A DNA stretch of 64,000 nucleotides from assembly GCF_947497275.1 (NCBI RefSeq), contig NZ_CANMFS010000001.1:496001-560000 (forward strand). Direction: 5' to 3'. This DNA is from an uncultured Sulfitobacter sp. (GTDB taxonomy: Bacteria; Pseudomonadota; Alphaproteobacteria; Rhodobacterales; Rhodobacteraceae). The notes under the pieces are model-generated. The model was not told the origin of the DNA, did not search any database, and saw nothing but the letters and a program-made list of their open reading frames with translations. Made by a program: the position numbers and the translations under genes. Shown piece after piece: positions 31,419-40,402 of this stretch (positions are counted from its first letter, which is position 1; the number at the start of each line of letters is the position of its first letter).

Positions 31419-32384
31419 ATGGCGCTTGAGGATGCGAAAAGCCAAGTGGATCAGGCGTTCACGCGCGATGATCTGAAGGGGCCGAGCTTTGAGAACGCCT
31501 TTGGCGGTGCGACCTCGTTTTTGCGGCGGCGCTACACCAAGGATCTGACAGGGGTCGACATTGCCGTGACGGGAGTGCCGTTCGATCAGGCGGTGACCAA
31601 CCGCACCGGCACGCGCCTTGGTCCGCGCGCGATCCGCGAGGCGAGCACGCTGCAACCTTACGATCCGCCCTACGGCTGGGATTTCGACGTGCTGTCGGAA
31701 TGCGCGATCGCCGACTACGGCGATCTCGCGTTCGACTATGCGCAGGTGTCGGAATTTCCCGCAGCACTCACCCGGCACATCAAGGGCATTCTGGACGCCG
31801 GAGCGGCCAGCCTGGCCCTGGGCGGTGATCACTACATCAGCTTTCCGATCCTCAAGGCCTACGCCGAGAAATTCGGCCCCGTAAGTCTTTTGCACTTCGA
31901 TGCCCATTCGGACACCTGGCCCGATGATGACATGGACCGGATCGACCACGGCACCATGTTCTACAAGGCGATCAAGCTGGGGCTGGTGGATCCGGCAACT
32001 TCCGTTCAGGTGGGGATACGCACGCATAACGACGACACGATGGGCGTGACCACCATCGACGCGCGCGCGGTCCACGAAGGCGGCACCGCCGCAGCCGTCG
32101 CACAGATCAAGTCGGTGCTGGGTGACACTCCCGTTTATCTGACTTTCGACATCGACGCGTTGGATCCTGCCTTTGCGCCCGGCACCGGCACGCCGGTCTG
32201 GGGCGGGCTGACAAGCTGGCAGGCGGCGGCGATGCTGCGCGATCTGGCAGGCATCAACATCCGGGGCGGTGACGTGGTCGAGGTCTCGCCCCCGTTTGAT
32301 ACCACGGGCGCCACAGCGATTGCGGGCGCGCATGTGGCGACGGAAATCCTGTGTCTTCTCGGCGCGCGGATACGCAAGACATGA
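31419..32384 (+). CDS. speB: Agmatinase-type ureohydrolase 1
   Basis: This Mn-dependent ureohydrolase probably converts agmatine to putrescine and urea. The 321-residue product keeps all metal-binding motifs: LGGDHYISFPIL, LHFDAHSDTW and LTFDIDALDPAFAPGTG. The stretch IDHGTMFYKAIKLGLVDP is close to the E. coli SpeB pattern as I remember it. The ATG begins directly after the stop of the M20 gene. It overlaps the second ureohydrolase by ATGA. Other guanidino compounds cannot be excluded. Confidence 0.88.
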   Translation: MALEDAKSQVDQAFTRDDLKGPSFENAFGGATSFLRRRYTKDLTGVDIAVTGVPFDQAVTNRTGTRLGPRAIREASTLQPYDPPYGWDFDVLSECAIADYGDLAFDYAQVSEFPAALTRHIKGILDAGAASLALGGDHYISFPILKAYAEKFGPVSLLHFDAHSDTWPDDDMDRIDHGTMFYKAIKLGLVDPATSVQVGIRTHNDDTMGVTTIDARAVHEGGTAAAVAQIKSVLGDTPVYLTFDIDALDPAFAPGTGTPVWGGLTSWQAAAMLRDLAGINIRGGDVVEVSPPFDTTGATAIAGAHVATEILCLLGARIRKT

Positions 32385-33334
32385 GCATCAAGAACCAACC
32401 GCTCGGCGGAAACGAACTGGCGCGGTTTTCCGGGCCCAATACCTTCATGCGGCTGCCGTCCGTCAACGATCTCAAGGGGCTGGACGTGGCCATTCTTGGC
32501 ATCCCGATAGATATCGGAACCTCGTGGCGCTCTGGCACCCGCTTTGGCCCCAAGCAGATCCGCGCGGAAAGCGCCATGTTGCGACCCCATAATCTGGCGA
32601 CGGGGGCTGCGCCATTCGACGGTTTGCAGGTGGCGGATGTCGGTGATCTGGCAATCAACACCTTCTCGTTGTCAGACAGTTTGAAAATCATCGCAGAGAG
32701 TTACGATCAGATCCTCATGTTTGACGTGATGCCGGTCGCGATGGGGGGCGATCATTCGATCACCCTGCCGATCCTGCGCGCGATGGCAAAGCGGTACGGT
32801 CCCGTGGCACTTGTTCATGTCGATGCGCATGCGGACGTGAATGACCATATGTTCGGAGAACGCGAAACCCACGGTACCGTATTCCGGCGCGCGTATGAAG
32901 AAGAGTTGATAAACCCTTCGAAAACCTACCAGATCGGCCTCAGGGGCACCGGCTATGGCGCGGATGATTTCACCGAGGCGGCCGGCTGGGGCTTCCAGCA
33001 GTGGCCGGCGGAAGAGCTGTGGCACCGCAGCCTGAGCCAGCTTGGTGAAGAGATTCGGCGCGATATTGGCGACATCCCGACTTATGTTACTTTCGACATC
33101 GACAGTCTGGACCCGGCCTATGCGCCCGGCACCGGAACGCCGGAGATCGGCGGGCTGACAACCCCGCAGGCGCTCGAACTGATCCGCGCCCTCAGGGGTA
33201 TCAACGTCGTGGGGTGCGATCTTGTCGAAGTGTCGCCGCCCTATGACCCATCCGGCAACACGGCGCTGACAGCGGCGAACCTGCTTTACGAGTTACTGTG
33301 CATTCTGCCCGGGTGCGCGTATAGGGAGCGGTAA
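32381..33334 (+). CDS. Ureohydrolase 2 (agmatinase / guanidinobutyrase family)
   Basis: The 317-residue product is a second, clearly different member of the arginase family. It keeps MGGDHSITLPIL, VHVDAHADVNDH and VTFDIDSLDPAYAPGTG. The stretch HGTVFRRAYEEELI and the ending DLVEVSPPYDPSGNTALTAANL resemble guanidinobutyrase or guanidinopropionase more than SpeB; this is an inference. The start is ATG 32381, overlapping the first gene by 4 bases; the ORF track start adds ten residues. Confidence 0.87.
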   Translation: MSIKNQPLGGNELARFSGPNTFMRLPSVNDLKGLDVAILGIPIDIGTSWRSGTRFGPKQIRAESAMLRPHNLATGAAPFDGLQVADVGDLAINTFSLSDSLKIIAESYDQILMFDVMPVAMGGDHSITLPILRAMAKRYGPVALVHVDAHADVNDHMFGERETHGTVFRRAYEEELINPSKTYQIGLRGTGYGADDFTEAAGWGFQQWPAEELWHRSLSQLGEEIRRDIGDIPTYVTFDIDSLDPAYAPGTGTPEIGGLTTPQALELIRALRGINVVGCDLVEVSPPYDPSGNTALTAANLLYELLCILPGCAYRER

Positions 33335-33369
33335 CCCCGCCGTGCAAGGGACGAATAAAGGTGCACAAG

Positions 33370-33783
33370 ATGATACTGACTTTGATCCTGATCGCCGTGG
33401 TGGCCCTTTTGGCGTTCATTCGGTTTGCGCCGACCGATGTTTCCCGCTGGCACAGACCGGTCGGTCCCGCCGAAGACGCCACCGGCGAGGGGTGGGCGGC
33501 ACGGGTCATCCCAGCCGCGCCGGATCTGGTGTCGGACTTGCATCAGGGGATGCTGGCGCTGCCGCGCACGGAACTGCTCGCAGGCAGCGTGGGCGAGGGG
33601 CTGTTGACCTATATCACCCGCAGCAAATGGATCGGGTTTCCCGACTACACCACGATCGAGCGGGACGGCGACCACATCAAGCTGTATGCGCGCCTGCGTT
33701 TCGGCAAATCAGATATGGGGGTAAATGCCGCGCGGCTGGACGGGCTGATCAAATCTGTCCGCGCCAAGCGGAGACAGGGATGA
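33370..33783 (+). CDS. DUF1499 membrane-anchored protein
   Basis: The product of 137 residues starts with one hydrophobic segment (MILTLILIAVVALLAFIRF) and continues with a DUF1499 domain (SKWIGFPDYTTIERDGDHIKLYARLRFGKSDMGVNAARL). The ATG at 33370 has AAAGG 8 bases upstream; the ORF track uses GTG 33361. It lies 35 bases after the ureohydrolase and may be in the same transcript. The 3' end overlaps a minus-strand gene by about 75 bases. Confidence 0.75.
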   Translation: MILTLILIAVVALLAFIRFAPTDVSRWHRPVGPAEDATGEGWAARVIPAAPDLVSDLHQGMLALPRTELLAGSVGEGLLTYITRSKWIGFPDYTTIERDGDHIKLYARLRFGKSDMGVNAARLDGLIKSVRAKRRQG

Positions 33784-34011
33784 GCTGAGGCATCCTTCGT
33801 GCGTTTCGCGCCACATCGGTACGTTCAGCGACATCTGGCATTGAGCCATGAACATCCGCCCGTTCACGTCGAGACAGATCGTTTCGCCCAACTCGACCCG
33901 GTCGCCGGTGCTGTCGGTACAGTAGCAATCGATTGTCCTGCCCTGGGGCGTAACGATATCCGCGAAGATCGGCAGCGGCATAAGGATCAGGATGAGGATC
34001 GTGCGTACCAT
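33709..34011 (-). CDS. Small exported Cys-containing protein (about 100 aa)
   Basis: The family is not known to me. The product has a signal peptide (MVRTILILILMPLPIFA). The mature part has Cys in IDCYCTDSTGD, GETICLDVNGRMFMAQCQMSLNVPMW and EGCLSS; the motif spacing suggests disulfides. The start ATG 34011 is chosen because the signal peptide begins there. The last 25 codons overlap the 3' end of the DUF1499 gene on the other strand. The gene lies divergent to prfA and is probably real, because the signal peptide and Cys pattern are unlikely by chance. Confidence 0.6.
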   Translation of the reverse strand: MVRTILILILMPLPIFADIVTPQGRTIDCYCTDSTGDRVELGETICLDVNGRMFMAQCQMSLNVPMWRETHEGCLSSSLSPLGADRFDQPVQPRGIYPHI

Positions 34012-34074
34012 GCCAGCCAGCATACCATGCGCCACCTCTTGACCAAAGCACTTCGATAGGCCACTTGCTGCATT

Positions 34075-35124
34075 ATGATACCGATGGACCGCCTTGCCCA
34101 GATTACTGCCCGTTTCGAGTATCTTGAGGCGGCTATGTCCACTGCGGGCGGCGATATTTCAAAGCTGGCCAAGGAATACAGCGATCTGCGCCCGGTCGTG
34201 GAACAGATCGCGGCCTACCGCGCACTGCTCGACGATCTTGAGGGCGCGCGCGAGATGCTGCTGGACGAGGACATGGCGCCGCTGGCGCGCGAGGAGATCG
34301 CCCGGATCGAGACGGCGCTGCCGGCTGCCGAGGCGTCCCTGCAGATCTCGTTGTTGCCCAAAGACGAAGCGGACGCGCGCCCTGCCATGCTGGAGATCCG
34401 CCCGGGCACCGGTGGCGACGAGGCGGCGCTGTTTGCGGCGGATCTGCTGCGCATGTACCAACGCTACGCCGAGGCGCGCGGCTGGAAGGTCGCGTTGATC
34501 GAAGAGCAGACGACCGAGTTGGGCGGCATCAAGGAAGTCGTGGCCCATATCACCGGCGAGAACGTGTTCGCGCGGCTGAAATATGAGAGCGGCGTTCACC
34601 GGGTGCAGCGGGTGCCCTCGACCGAGAGCGGCGGGCGCATCCACACCTCCGCCGCCACCGTCGCGGTGTTGCCCGAGGCGGAGGACGTGGATATTCATAT
34701 AGATGCGAACGACATCCGCATCGACACGATGCGGTCCTCGGGGGCGGGTGGACAACACGTCAATACCACGGATTCGGCGGTTCGGATCACCCACATTCCC
34801 ACCGGCATTGTCGTCACCAGCTCGGAGAAATCGCAGCACCGCAACCGTGAAATCGCGATGCAGGTTCTCAAGGCGCGGCTCTATGACGCCGAACGGCAGC
34901 GCGTGGACAAGGAGCGCTCGGACAGCCGCGCGGCACAGGTGGGCAGCGGCGACCGCTCCGAGCGGATCCGAACCTATAACTTCCCGCAGGGCCGGATGAC
35001 CGATCACCGGATCAACCTCACGCTATACCGGCTCGATGCGATCATGCAGGGCGATCTGGACGAGATCGTGGATGCCCTGACCGCCGATCATCAGGCGCAG
35101 ATGCTGGCGGAGATGGGGCAATGA
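34075..35124 (+). CDS. prfA: Peptide chain release factor 1
   Basis: RF1 ends translation at UAA and UAG. The 349-residue product has the peptidyl-hydrolysis GGQ motif ([16 protein letters not shown]), the RF domain with [27 protein letters not shown] and the recognition end [17 protein letters not shown] at 34075 or 34084 both fit; a ribosome-binding site is weak for either. It overlaps prmC by ATGA. Confidence 0.96.
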   Translation: MIPMDRLAQITARFEYLEAAMSTAGGDISKLAKEYSDLRPVVEQIAAYRALLDDLEGAREMLLDEDMAPLAREEIARIETALPAAEASLQISLLPKDEADARPAMLEIRPGTGGDEAALFAADLLRMYQRYAEARGWKVALIEEQTTELGGIKEVVAHITGENVFARLKYESGVHRVQRVPSTESGGRIHTSAATVAVLPEAEDVDIHIDANDIRIDTMRSSGAGGQHVNTTDSAVRITHIPTGIVVTSSEKSQHRNREIAMQVLKARLYDAERQRVDKERSDSRAAQVGSGDRSERIRTYNFPQGRMTDHRINLTLYRLDAIMQGDLDEIVDALTADHQAQMLAEMGQ

Positions 35125-35957
35125 CCACAGCGGCCGTCGCCATGGCCACCGCCACCGCCCGTCTGCGGGCGGCTGGCGTGCCCGATCCCGCACGCGATGC
35201 GCGCCTGTTGCTGGCGCATGCGGCTTCCGTGGACGCCGCGCGCGTGACCTTGATCGCGCCCGAGGAAATCGCACCCGAAATCTCTGAACGCTACGAGCAT
35301 CTGATCGCCTTGCGCGCGGTTCGTGTACCGGTATCGCATCTGGTCGGGGAGCGCGCCTTTTACGGACGCGGTTTCAAGGTCAGCCGCGATGTGCTGGACC
35401 CCCGGCCTGAAACCGAAAGCCTGATCGAGGCGGCGCTCGGCGCACCGTTCGAGCGGGTTCTTGATCTTGGCACGGGGTCGGGCTGTATTCTGGTGTCGTT
35501 GCTGGCCGAGCGGCCTCAGGCGACCGGTGTGGGTCTTGATCTGTCGGAGGCCGCGTGTTTGCAGGCCAGCGCGAATGCGATTTTGCACGGGGTTGCCGAG
35601 CGCGCTGAGATTCAGGTTTCGGACTGGTTTGGGACGGCACAAGGCCGGTTCGATTTGATCGTGTCTAATCCGCCCTATCTGGCCCGCGAAGAAATGCGTG
35701 ATATCGCGCCCGAACTTGCCCTGCACGAGCCCGTGATGGCGCTGACGGACGGTGCCGACGGGCTGAGCGTGTACCGGCTGATCGCCGAGCAGGCGCTGTG
35801 CTATCTGAGCGCGCAAGGCCGTGTTCTGGTCGAGATCGGGGCGACCCAGGGGCCTGACGTGCGGGCGATATTCGAGAATGCGGGCTGGGCCTCGGTGGTG
35901 ATTCTGCCCGATCTGGACGGTCGCGACCGTGTTATCTGTGCCGAAAACCCCGCCTAG
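35121..35957 (+). CDS. prmC: Release factor glutamine methyltransferase
   Basis: PrmC methylates the Gln of the GGQ motif in release factors, so its coupling to prfA (4-base overlap) makes sense. The 278-residue product has the N-terminal helical substrate-binding region with [11 protein letters not shown], the SAM motif [20 protein letters not shown] and the catalytic [12 protein letters not shown]. Confidence 0.94.
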   Translation: MTTAAVAMATATARLRAAGVPDPARDARLLLAHAASVDAARVTLIAPEEIAPEISERYEHLIALRAVRVPVSHLVGERAFYGRGFKVSRDVLDPRPETESLIEAALGAPFERVLDLGTGSGCILVSLLAERPQATGVGLDLSEAACLQASANAILHGVAERAEIQVSDWFGTAQGRFDLIVSNPPYLAREEMRDIAPELALHEPVMALTDGADGLSVYRLIAEQALCYLSAQGRVLVEIGATQGPDVRAIFENAGWASVVILPDLDGRDRVICAENPA

Positions 35958-36171
35958 GCGGTATTGCGCGCATATTTTGAGGGTACGGGCGCGTATTCTC
36001 TCTTGCTCCGCACCCGCTGACATGTTTAATCGTAGATGTTGCAGCGGATGACCCGGTTCTGCGGTCCCGCGCGGCGTTAAGCCCAACATATGTATGTGCC
36101 GGTTTTATTTGACGCGCGCTTTTGCGCCTCCGGCCTGAATGAACAACAGCACCAAAAGGCTGACTTCCCCT

Positions 36172-36750
36172 ATGAAACCTCAAAGATCGCGTTCGCGTAA
36201 CAAGAACAACCGTAACCGTGGTGGTGGCAGCCAAAGCGGCGGTAATGTCTTCAATCGCGTGTTCGACAGTTCGGGACCTGAAGGCAAGGTGCGCGGCACG
36301 CCCAGTCAGGTTATCGAGAAGTACAACCAGTTGGCGCGCGATGCCCAACTCTCCAACGACCGTGTGGCGATGGAAAGCTTTCAGCAGCACGCGGAGCATT
36401 ATTTGCGTTTGCTGTCGGAGGCCCAAAAAGAGCAGGACGCCAAGCGCGAAGAGCAGGAGCGGCAGAACCGAGAACGGCAGGCGGAACGGGATCGGGAACG
36501 CGCGGAGCGTCAGGAACGCGAAGCAGCGCAGCAAGCCAAGTCCGACGAGACGCCTTCCGCCGCGCCCGACACTGCTGCGGATGCCCCGCAAGAGGCCACG
36601 GACGACAGCGACAGCAATTTGGTGGAAACGCCCGAGAGCAAGCCAAAAACACGCCGCGCGCCCCGTCGCAAACCCAAGGCCAAGGCCGATGACAGTGGCG
36701 ACGAAACACCCAAAAGCGATGGTAACGATCAGCCGGAGGCGGCAGACTAA
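36172..36750 (+). CDS. DUF4167 protein, basic N-terminus and disordered tail
   Basis: The product of 192 residues (203 if the ATG at 36139 is used) begins with a Lys/Arg/Asn-rich stretch (MKPQRSRSRNKNNRNRGG). The DUF4167 helix follows (GTPSQVIEKYNQLARDAQLSNDRVAMESFQQHAEHYLRLL). A coiled coil and a Glu/Lys/Pro-rich disordered tail make up the rest. The family is characteristic of alphaproteobacteria and probably binds RNA or DNA; no role is established. It is followed by a hairpin terminator at 36787. Confidence 0.85.
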   Translation: MKPQRSRSRNKNNRNRGGGSQSGGNVFNRVFDSSGPEGKVRGTPSQVIEKYNQLARDAQLSNDRVAMESFQQHAEHYLRLLSEAQKEQDAKREEQERQNRERQAERDRERAERQEREAAQQAKSDETPSAAPDTAADAPQEATDDSDSNLVETPESKPKTRRAPRRKPKAKADDSGDETPKSDGNDQPEAAD

Positions 36751-37080
36751 TCACATCCGGTCAGAATTCGAAGTGACGACCAGAAGAGCCTCGCAAGTGT
36801 GCGGGGCTTTTCGTTTGTTGGGACGGAGCCGCATCGGGACAGGGGCGCGACCGCTGTGCTGTCCTGTCTCTTTGGAGTCTTCGGTTAGGGCGGCACACCT
36901 GCGAAGGCTCAGATGCAACTGCTCCCTGATATGCGCCAACGTCACCGGATCAGATCGCTGTCGATGGTGGGCCGAACGGCTGCTGAGTACCTGCAACCCG
37001 CGCGGGTTGGCGGCTATGACGCGACACAGCAGATCTGTTGGAAACGCAGAGCGGTGGTCTTCTATTACTCTGAACCTCAC
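36751..37080 (-). pseudogene. Degraded IS3-family transposase OrfB fragment
   Basis: On the minus strand the stretch VRFRVIEDHRSAFPTDLLCRV, then NPRGL and RQRSDPVTLAHIREQ, followed by LSL and TED-KETG, matches the start of IS3-family OrfB proteins as I recall them. There FIEDHR..FP...LCRVL..SPRGL, RQR.D...LAHIREQ.RLSL and MTEELKE.G are usual. The catalytic DDE core is missing and the 110 residues cover only the first third. The order matches without frame changes, so it is an old remnant rather than a working element. No terminal inverted repeats are visible. It ends at the stop of the DUF4167 gene. Confidence 0.55.
36785..36818 (+). terminator. Hairpin terminator after the DUF4167 gene
   Basis: AGCCTCGCA / TGCGGGGCT (one G-T pair) around a 4-base loop is followed by TTTCGTTTG. 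It lies within the IS remnant on the other strand. Confidence 0.7.
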
Positions 37081-37368
37081 GGCTGTCGGCTCGCGCGAAC
37101 GTGGGTGACTTTGGGATGCCTCCCGCTTCATTCTGAGGATGCAATACCGAAGCCGATGCCGGTCATTCCCTTCCTTGAGACCAAATCGCTCTTCCAACAC
37201 ACCGAGCTATGCGCGCGAGGCCGACAGAGCTAAAACCGCGCCGACCCTTCGCGCGGGACCGGTAACGCGCGTTTAACAGCATGTCGTGCTTCGCAGCTTT
37301 ATAGCTCTGCTGGTTTCACAATGGCTGGTGCGTTTGATGCATTTTGCCCGGCCGGTCATCTTGGAACG
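37081..37368. other. Gap between IS remnant and rsmA
   Basis: No gene is supported. The ORFs at 36913 (+) and the 40 codons before the OrfB fragment (-) have poor protein character. The region may be the flank of the former insertion. Confidence 0.4.
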
Positions 37369-38211
37369 TCAGGAACGCGCGATTTCACGGGCGAGGGCGC
37401 AGAACCCCTCAAGGGGGATCTGCTCTGCGCGGTCCGTGGGAGCGATACCCGCTGCGCGTAGTCGGTCTTCGATATCGGGCGCGGTCGATTTGAGAGCCGC
37501 GCGCAGCATCTTGCGTCTTTGATTGAAGGCCGCAGCAACAACACGGTTCAGGACGGCGGCATCGGCTTCGAAGCGGGGCTTGTCCAGTGCTGTCAGGTGA
37601 ACGACCGCGCTTGAGACTTTCGGCGGGGGGGTAAAGGCCTCGGGAGGCAGCGCCAACACGATTCTAGCGTCGGTGCGCCATTGCGCCAATAGCGCGAGGC
37701 GTCCGTATGCCTTGGACCCGGGCGTGGCGACAATCCGCTCCGCTACCTCACGCTGAAACATCAATGTCAGGCTTTGCCAGAAGGGTGGCCACGCGGGCGG
37801 TGTCAACCAACGCACAAGCAATTCGGTACCGATGTTGTAGGGCAGGTTCGCCGCAACGCGGATCGGAGGGGTCAGGTGCGCAAGGGGGTCGATCTCGAGC
37901 GCGTCGCCTTCAATGACCTGCAACCGACCCGGATAGGCGTTGGCGATGTCCTGCAGGGCGGGCAGGCACCGGTGGTCCTTTTCGATGGCCAGCACGCGGC
38001 GTGCGCCTTCGGACAGCAAGCCGCGGGTCAGGCCACCTGGTCCGGGGCCGATTTCGAGCACGTCAGAGGTGCTCAGATTTCCGGCCTGCCGCGCGATCTT
38101 GGCGGTCAGATTGAGATCGAGCAGAAAGTTCTGGCCGAGCGATTTGCGCGCGCTCAGCCCGTGGTCGGCGATCACCTGGCGTAGCGGCGGCAGGGAGTCG
38201 ATTGCGCTCAT
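37369..38211 (-). CDS. rsmA: 16S rRNA dimethyladenosine transferase
   Basis: RsmA (KsgA) dimethylates two adjacent adenines at the 3' end of 16S rRNA. The 280-residue product has [21 protein letters not shown], the SAM motif [16 protein letters not shown] and the catalytic [12 protein letters not shown]. It is the last gene of the lptF-lptG-lptD-surA-pdxA-rsmA run and overlaps pdxA by ATGA. Confidence 0.96.
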   Translation of the reverse strand: MSAIDSLPPLRQVIADHGLSARKSLGQNFLLDLNLTAKIARQAGNLSTSDVLEIGPGPGGLTRGLLSEGARRVLAIEKDHRCLPALQDIANAYPGRLQVIEGDALEIDPLAHLTPPIRVAANLPYNIGTELLVRWLTPPAWPPFWQSLTLMFQREVAERIVATPGSKAYGRLALLAQWRTDARIVLALPPEAFTPPPKVSSAVVHLTALDKPRFEADAAVLNRVVAAAFNQRRKMLRAALKSTAPDIEDRLRAAGIAPTDRAEQIPLEGFCALAREIARS

Positions 38212-39170
38212 GCCGCCGCCATCCGGTGCGCCATGCGGATCGCTTCGATCATGCTTGACGGGTTGGCGGCGTTTTTACCTGCGATATCGAGGGCGGTACC
38301 GTGATCGGGAGAGGTTCGGACAAACGGCAAACCCAGGGTCACGTTTACGCCACGGTCGAAATCGAGGGTCTTGATCGGGATGAGCGCCTGATCGTGATAC
38401 ATGCAGATGGCCGCGTCATAGGACGCGCGTGCTGCGGCGTGGAACATCGTGTCGGCGGGCAACGGTCCGCGCAGCTCGTAACCTTCGGAACGCATTTGCG
38501 AGACGAACGGGGCGATCCAGTCGATCTCTTGGCGGCCCATGGCACCGCCTTCACCGGCGTGGGGGTTGAGGCCACTGATCGCGATCCGGGGCGCGGGCAC
38601 GCCGAACCGATCGCGCAGACCATCGTGCGTGATCTCGATCGTACGGCGCAGGAGCGCGGGGGTCAGCGCGCGGGACACGTCTTCGAGCGCGATGTGGATC
38701 GTCGCTGGCACCACCCGCAACTGCTCGGAGGCGAGCATCATCACAACGTCGCAGCCGCCTGCAAGAGCTGCAAGGTATTCCGTATGGCCGGGATAGGCGA
38801 AGTCCGCGCCGTCCTTGAGCGCCTTCTTGTGGATCGGTGCGGTGCAGACGCCGGCCGCCGCGCCGGACATCACCAGGTCCACTGCGCGGGCGATCACGTC
38901 GATCACGCCTTGGGCGTTGGCCGGATCGGGCAGGCCGGGTGATACCACACCGGCCAGCCGATGCGTCAGCACCGGCAGCGCACGGTTCGACACGTCGCCC
39001 GCCTGTGCCGCGCTGTCGATGATTTCGAAAGGCACATCAGCGGGCAGATGGCGCGGATCGCCCAGCCACATCATCGGCACCTTGTCTGCCAGGGTGGCCC
39101 ACGCGCGCGCCGCGATTTCTGGGCCGATGCCGGCCGGCTCGCCGCAGGTCAGCACGATGGGCAGGGTCAT
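38208..39170 (-). CDS. pdxA: 4-hydroxythreonine-4-phosphate dehydrogenase
   Basis: PdxA acts in the DXP-dependent pyridoxal phosphate pathway. The product of 320 residues has [38 protein letters not shown] and the metal-binding HDGL and [13 protein letters not shown]. The start is ATG 39170 ([14 protein letters not shown]), which overlaps the surA stop by 4 bases; the ORF track start is 45 codons too early. Confidence 0.95.
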   Translation of the reverse strand: MTLPIVLTCGEPAGIGPEIAARAWATLADKVPMMWLGDPRHLPADVPFEIIDSAAQAGDVSNRALPVLTHRLAGVVSPGLPDPANAQGVIDVIARAVDLVMSGAAAGVCTAPIHKKALKDGADFAYPGHTEYLAALAGGCDVVMMLASEQLRVVPATIHIALEDVSRALTPALLRRTIEITHDGLRDRFGVPAPRIAISGLNPHAGEGGAMGRQEIDWIAPFVSQMRSEGYELRGPLPADTMFHAAARASYDAAICMYHDQALIPIKTLDFDRGVNVTLGLPFVRTSPDHGTALDIAGKNAANPSSMIEAIRMAHRMAAA

Positions 39171-40402
39171 TTCCGGCTGATGCGTGCGTCGGCGCGCAGT
39201 TCCGCAAGCAGGCTGTCGGCGAAGCCCGACAGGCGCCGCTGGCGGATCGCCGCCGCTACTTCCTCGCGGCTGACTTCGGCGTTCTGTGCGGCGGTGCGTC
39301 CACACATCATCAGGAATACGAGCGCCTGACCGTCGGACCGCGTCAGAGCAGTCGAGACTTCTCCCGGGTCGAGCTTGCTCAGCTCAATGGCGAAGTCCTG
39401 CGGCAATTCGGCGGGCGTCCGGGTTTCACGGTCCAGCACGCCGTCCGGCTGGCCCTTGGCGAAGGCGTACAGGTCGTCGCAGACGTCGACTTGCGTCTTG
39501 AGGCGAGCGGCCTGTTGCAGTGTTCCTTCGGACCGGCCGCCGGCCAGATAATAGGCGGCATATTCGATGGCGGCATAGTCCTTCTGCGGTTTGCCGGTTT
39601 CGTCAATATCGCGCAGCTGAAACAACGCGACCGCGTTCGGGATGTTGAGCGGCTGAGTCACCTCGCCGGGCGAAAGTGCAAGAATGAGAGGTTGCAGGGC
39701 AGGTGGCAGATTGCTTAGCGATTGCCACGGCAGACGGCCCCCGGCATCGCGGGTTGCTGTCGCGGAATAGCGGCCTGCGTAGGAGGAGAACTCGGCGACC
39801 GACGTGCTTTGCGCGATTTCTTCTGCAAGCGCGGCAACGCGCGCTGCCTGTGGGGGTGGCGCGGGAATGATAATTTCGGACACCAGCACCCGGATGTTCG
39901 AGGCACCGTTGCTTTGTGTGGAAAGCGCGCGGTCAATCTCAGCCTCCGTAACATCGACGCGGTTGCCATAGCGTGCGCGGATTAGATCGCGCCAGGCGAC
40001 GCCGTTCAATACGAAATCGCGGTAAGTTTCTTCGGCCACACCGGCGCGTCCGAGGGCCTCTACGAATTCTGCGCGGCTCAGGTTGGCGCGGCCCGCGAAT
40101 TCCTCCATCGCGGCATTGATGCCTTCCTCGCCCAATTCCAACCCGGCGTCGCGGATCGCCTGCGCGCGCAACCGTTCGTCGATCAGGCTTGTGATCGCGG
40201 CCTCGCGGGTGCCGCCCGATGCGTTGAGCACTTGCAGGAACCGCACCCGCTGCTGCACTTCGAATTCGGTCACGACGCTGCTGTCGACAGTTGCCACCGG
40301 CGCGAACAGGTTCTGCGCGACGGCAGGGCGCCCGAGGGGTGCCGTCAGCAGGACCGCGGCGAGTGTGGGGATGATGAAGGGTGCGAGGGTCAGTTTGAAC
40401 AT
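39167..40402 (-). CDS. surA: SurA-like periplasmic chaperone / peptidyl-prolyl isomerase
   Basis: SurA escorts outer-membrane proteins through the periplasm, including LptD encoded just upstream. The 411-residue product has a signal peptide (LAPFIIPTLAAVLLTAPLGRPAVA), an N-terminal SurA domain with VVTEFEVQQRVRFLQVLNASGG and one parvulin-like region (SYAGRYSATATRDAGGRLPWQ). Alphaproteobacterial forms are divergent. It overlaps lptD by 13 bases and pdxA by 4. Confidence 0.85.
   Translation of the reverse strand: MFKLTLAPFIIPTLAAVLLTAPLGRPAVAQNLFAPVATVDSSVVTEFEVQQRVRFLQVLNASGGTREAAITSLIDERLRAQAIRDAGLELGEEGINAAMEEFAGRANLSRAEFVEALGRAGVAEETYRDFVLNGVAWRDLIRARYGNRVDVTEAEIDRALSTQSNGASNIRVLVSEIIIPAPPPQAARVAALAEEIAQSTSVAEFSSYAGRYSATATRDAGGRLPWQSLSNLPPALQPLILALSPGEVTQPLNIPNAVALFQLRDIDETGKPQKDYAAIEYAAYYLAGGRSEGTLQQAARLKTQVDVCDDLYAFAKGQPDGVLDRETRTPAELPQDFAIELSKLDPGEVSTALTRSDGQALVFLMMCGRTAAQNAEVSREEVAAAIRQRRLSGFADSLLAELRADARISRK

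Noticed and set aside
30951-32333. Minus-strand ORF of 460 aa
   Set aside because: It lies opposite the M20 and first ureohydrolase genes, both of which have intact catalytic motifs.
36218-37108. Plus-strand ORF of 296 aa
   Set aside because: It is an out-of-frame shadow of the DUF4167 gene that runs on into the IS remnant. Its composition is unlike a protein.
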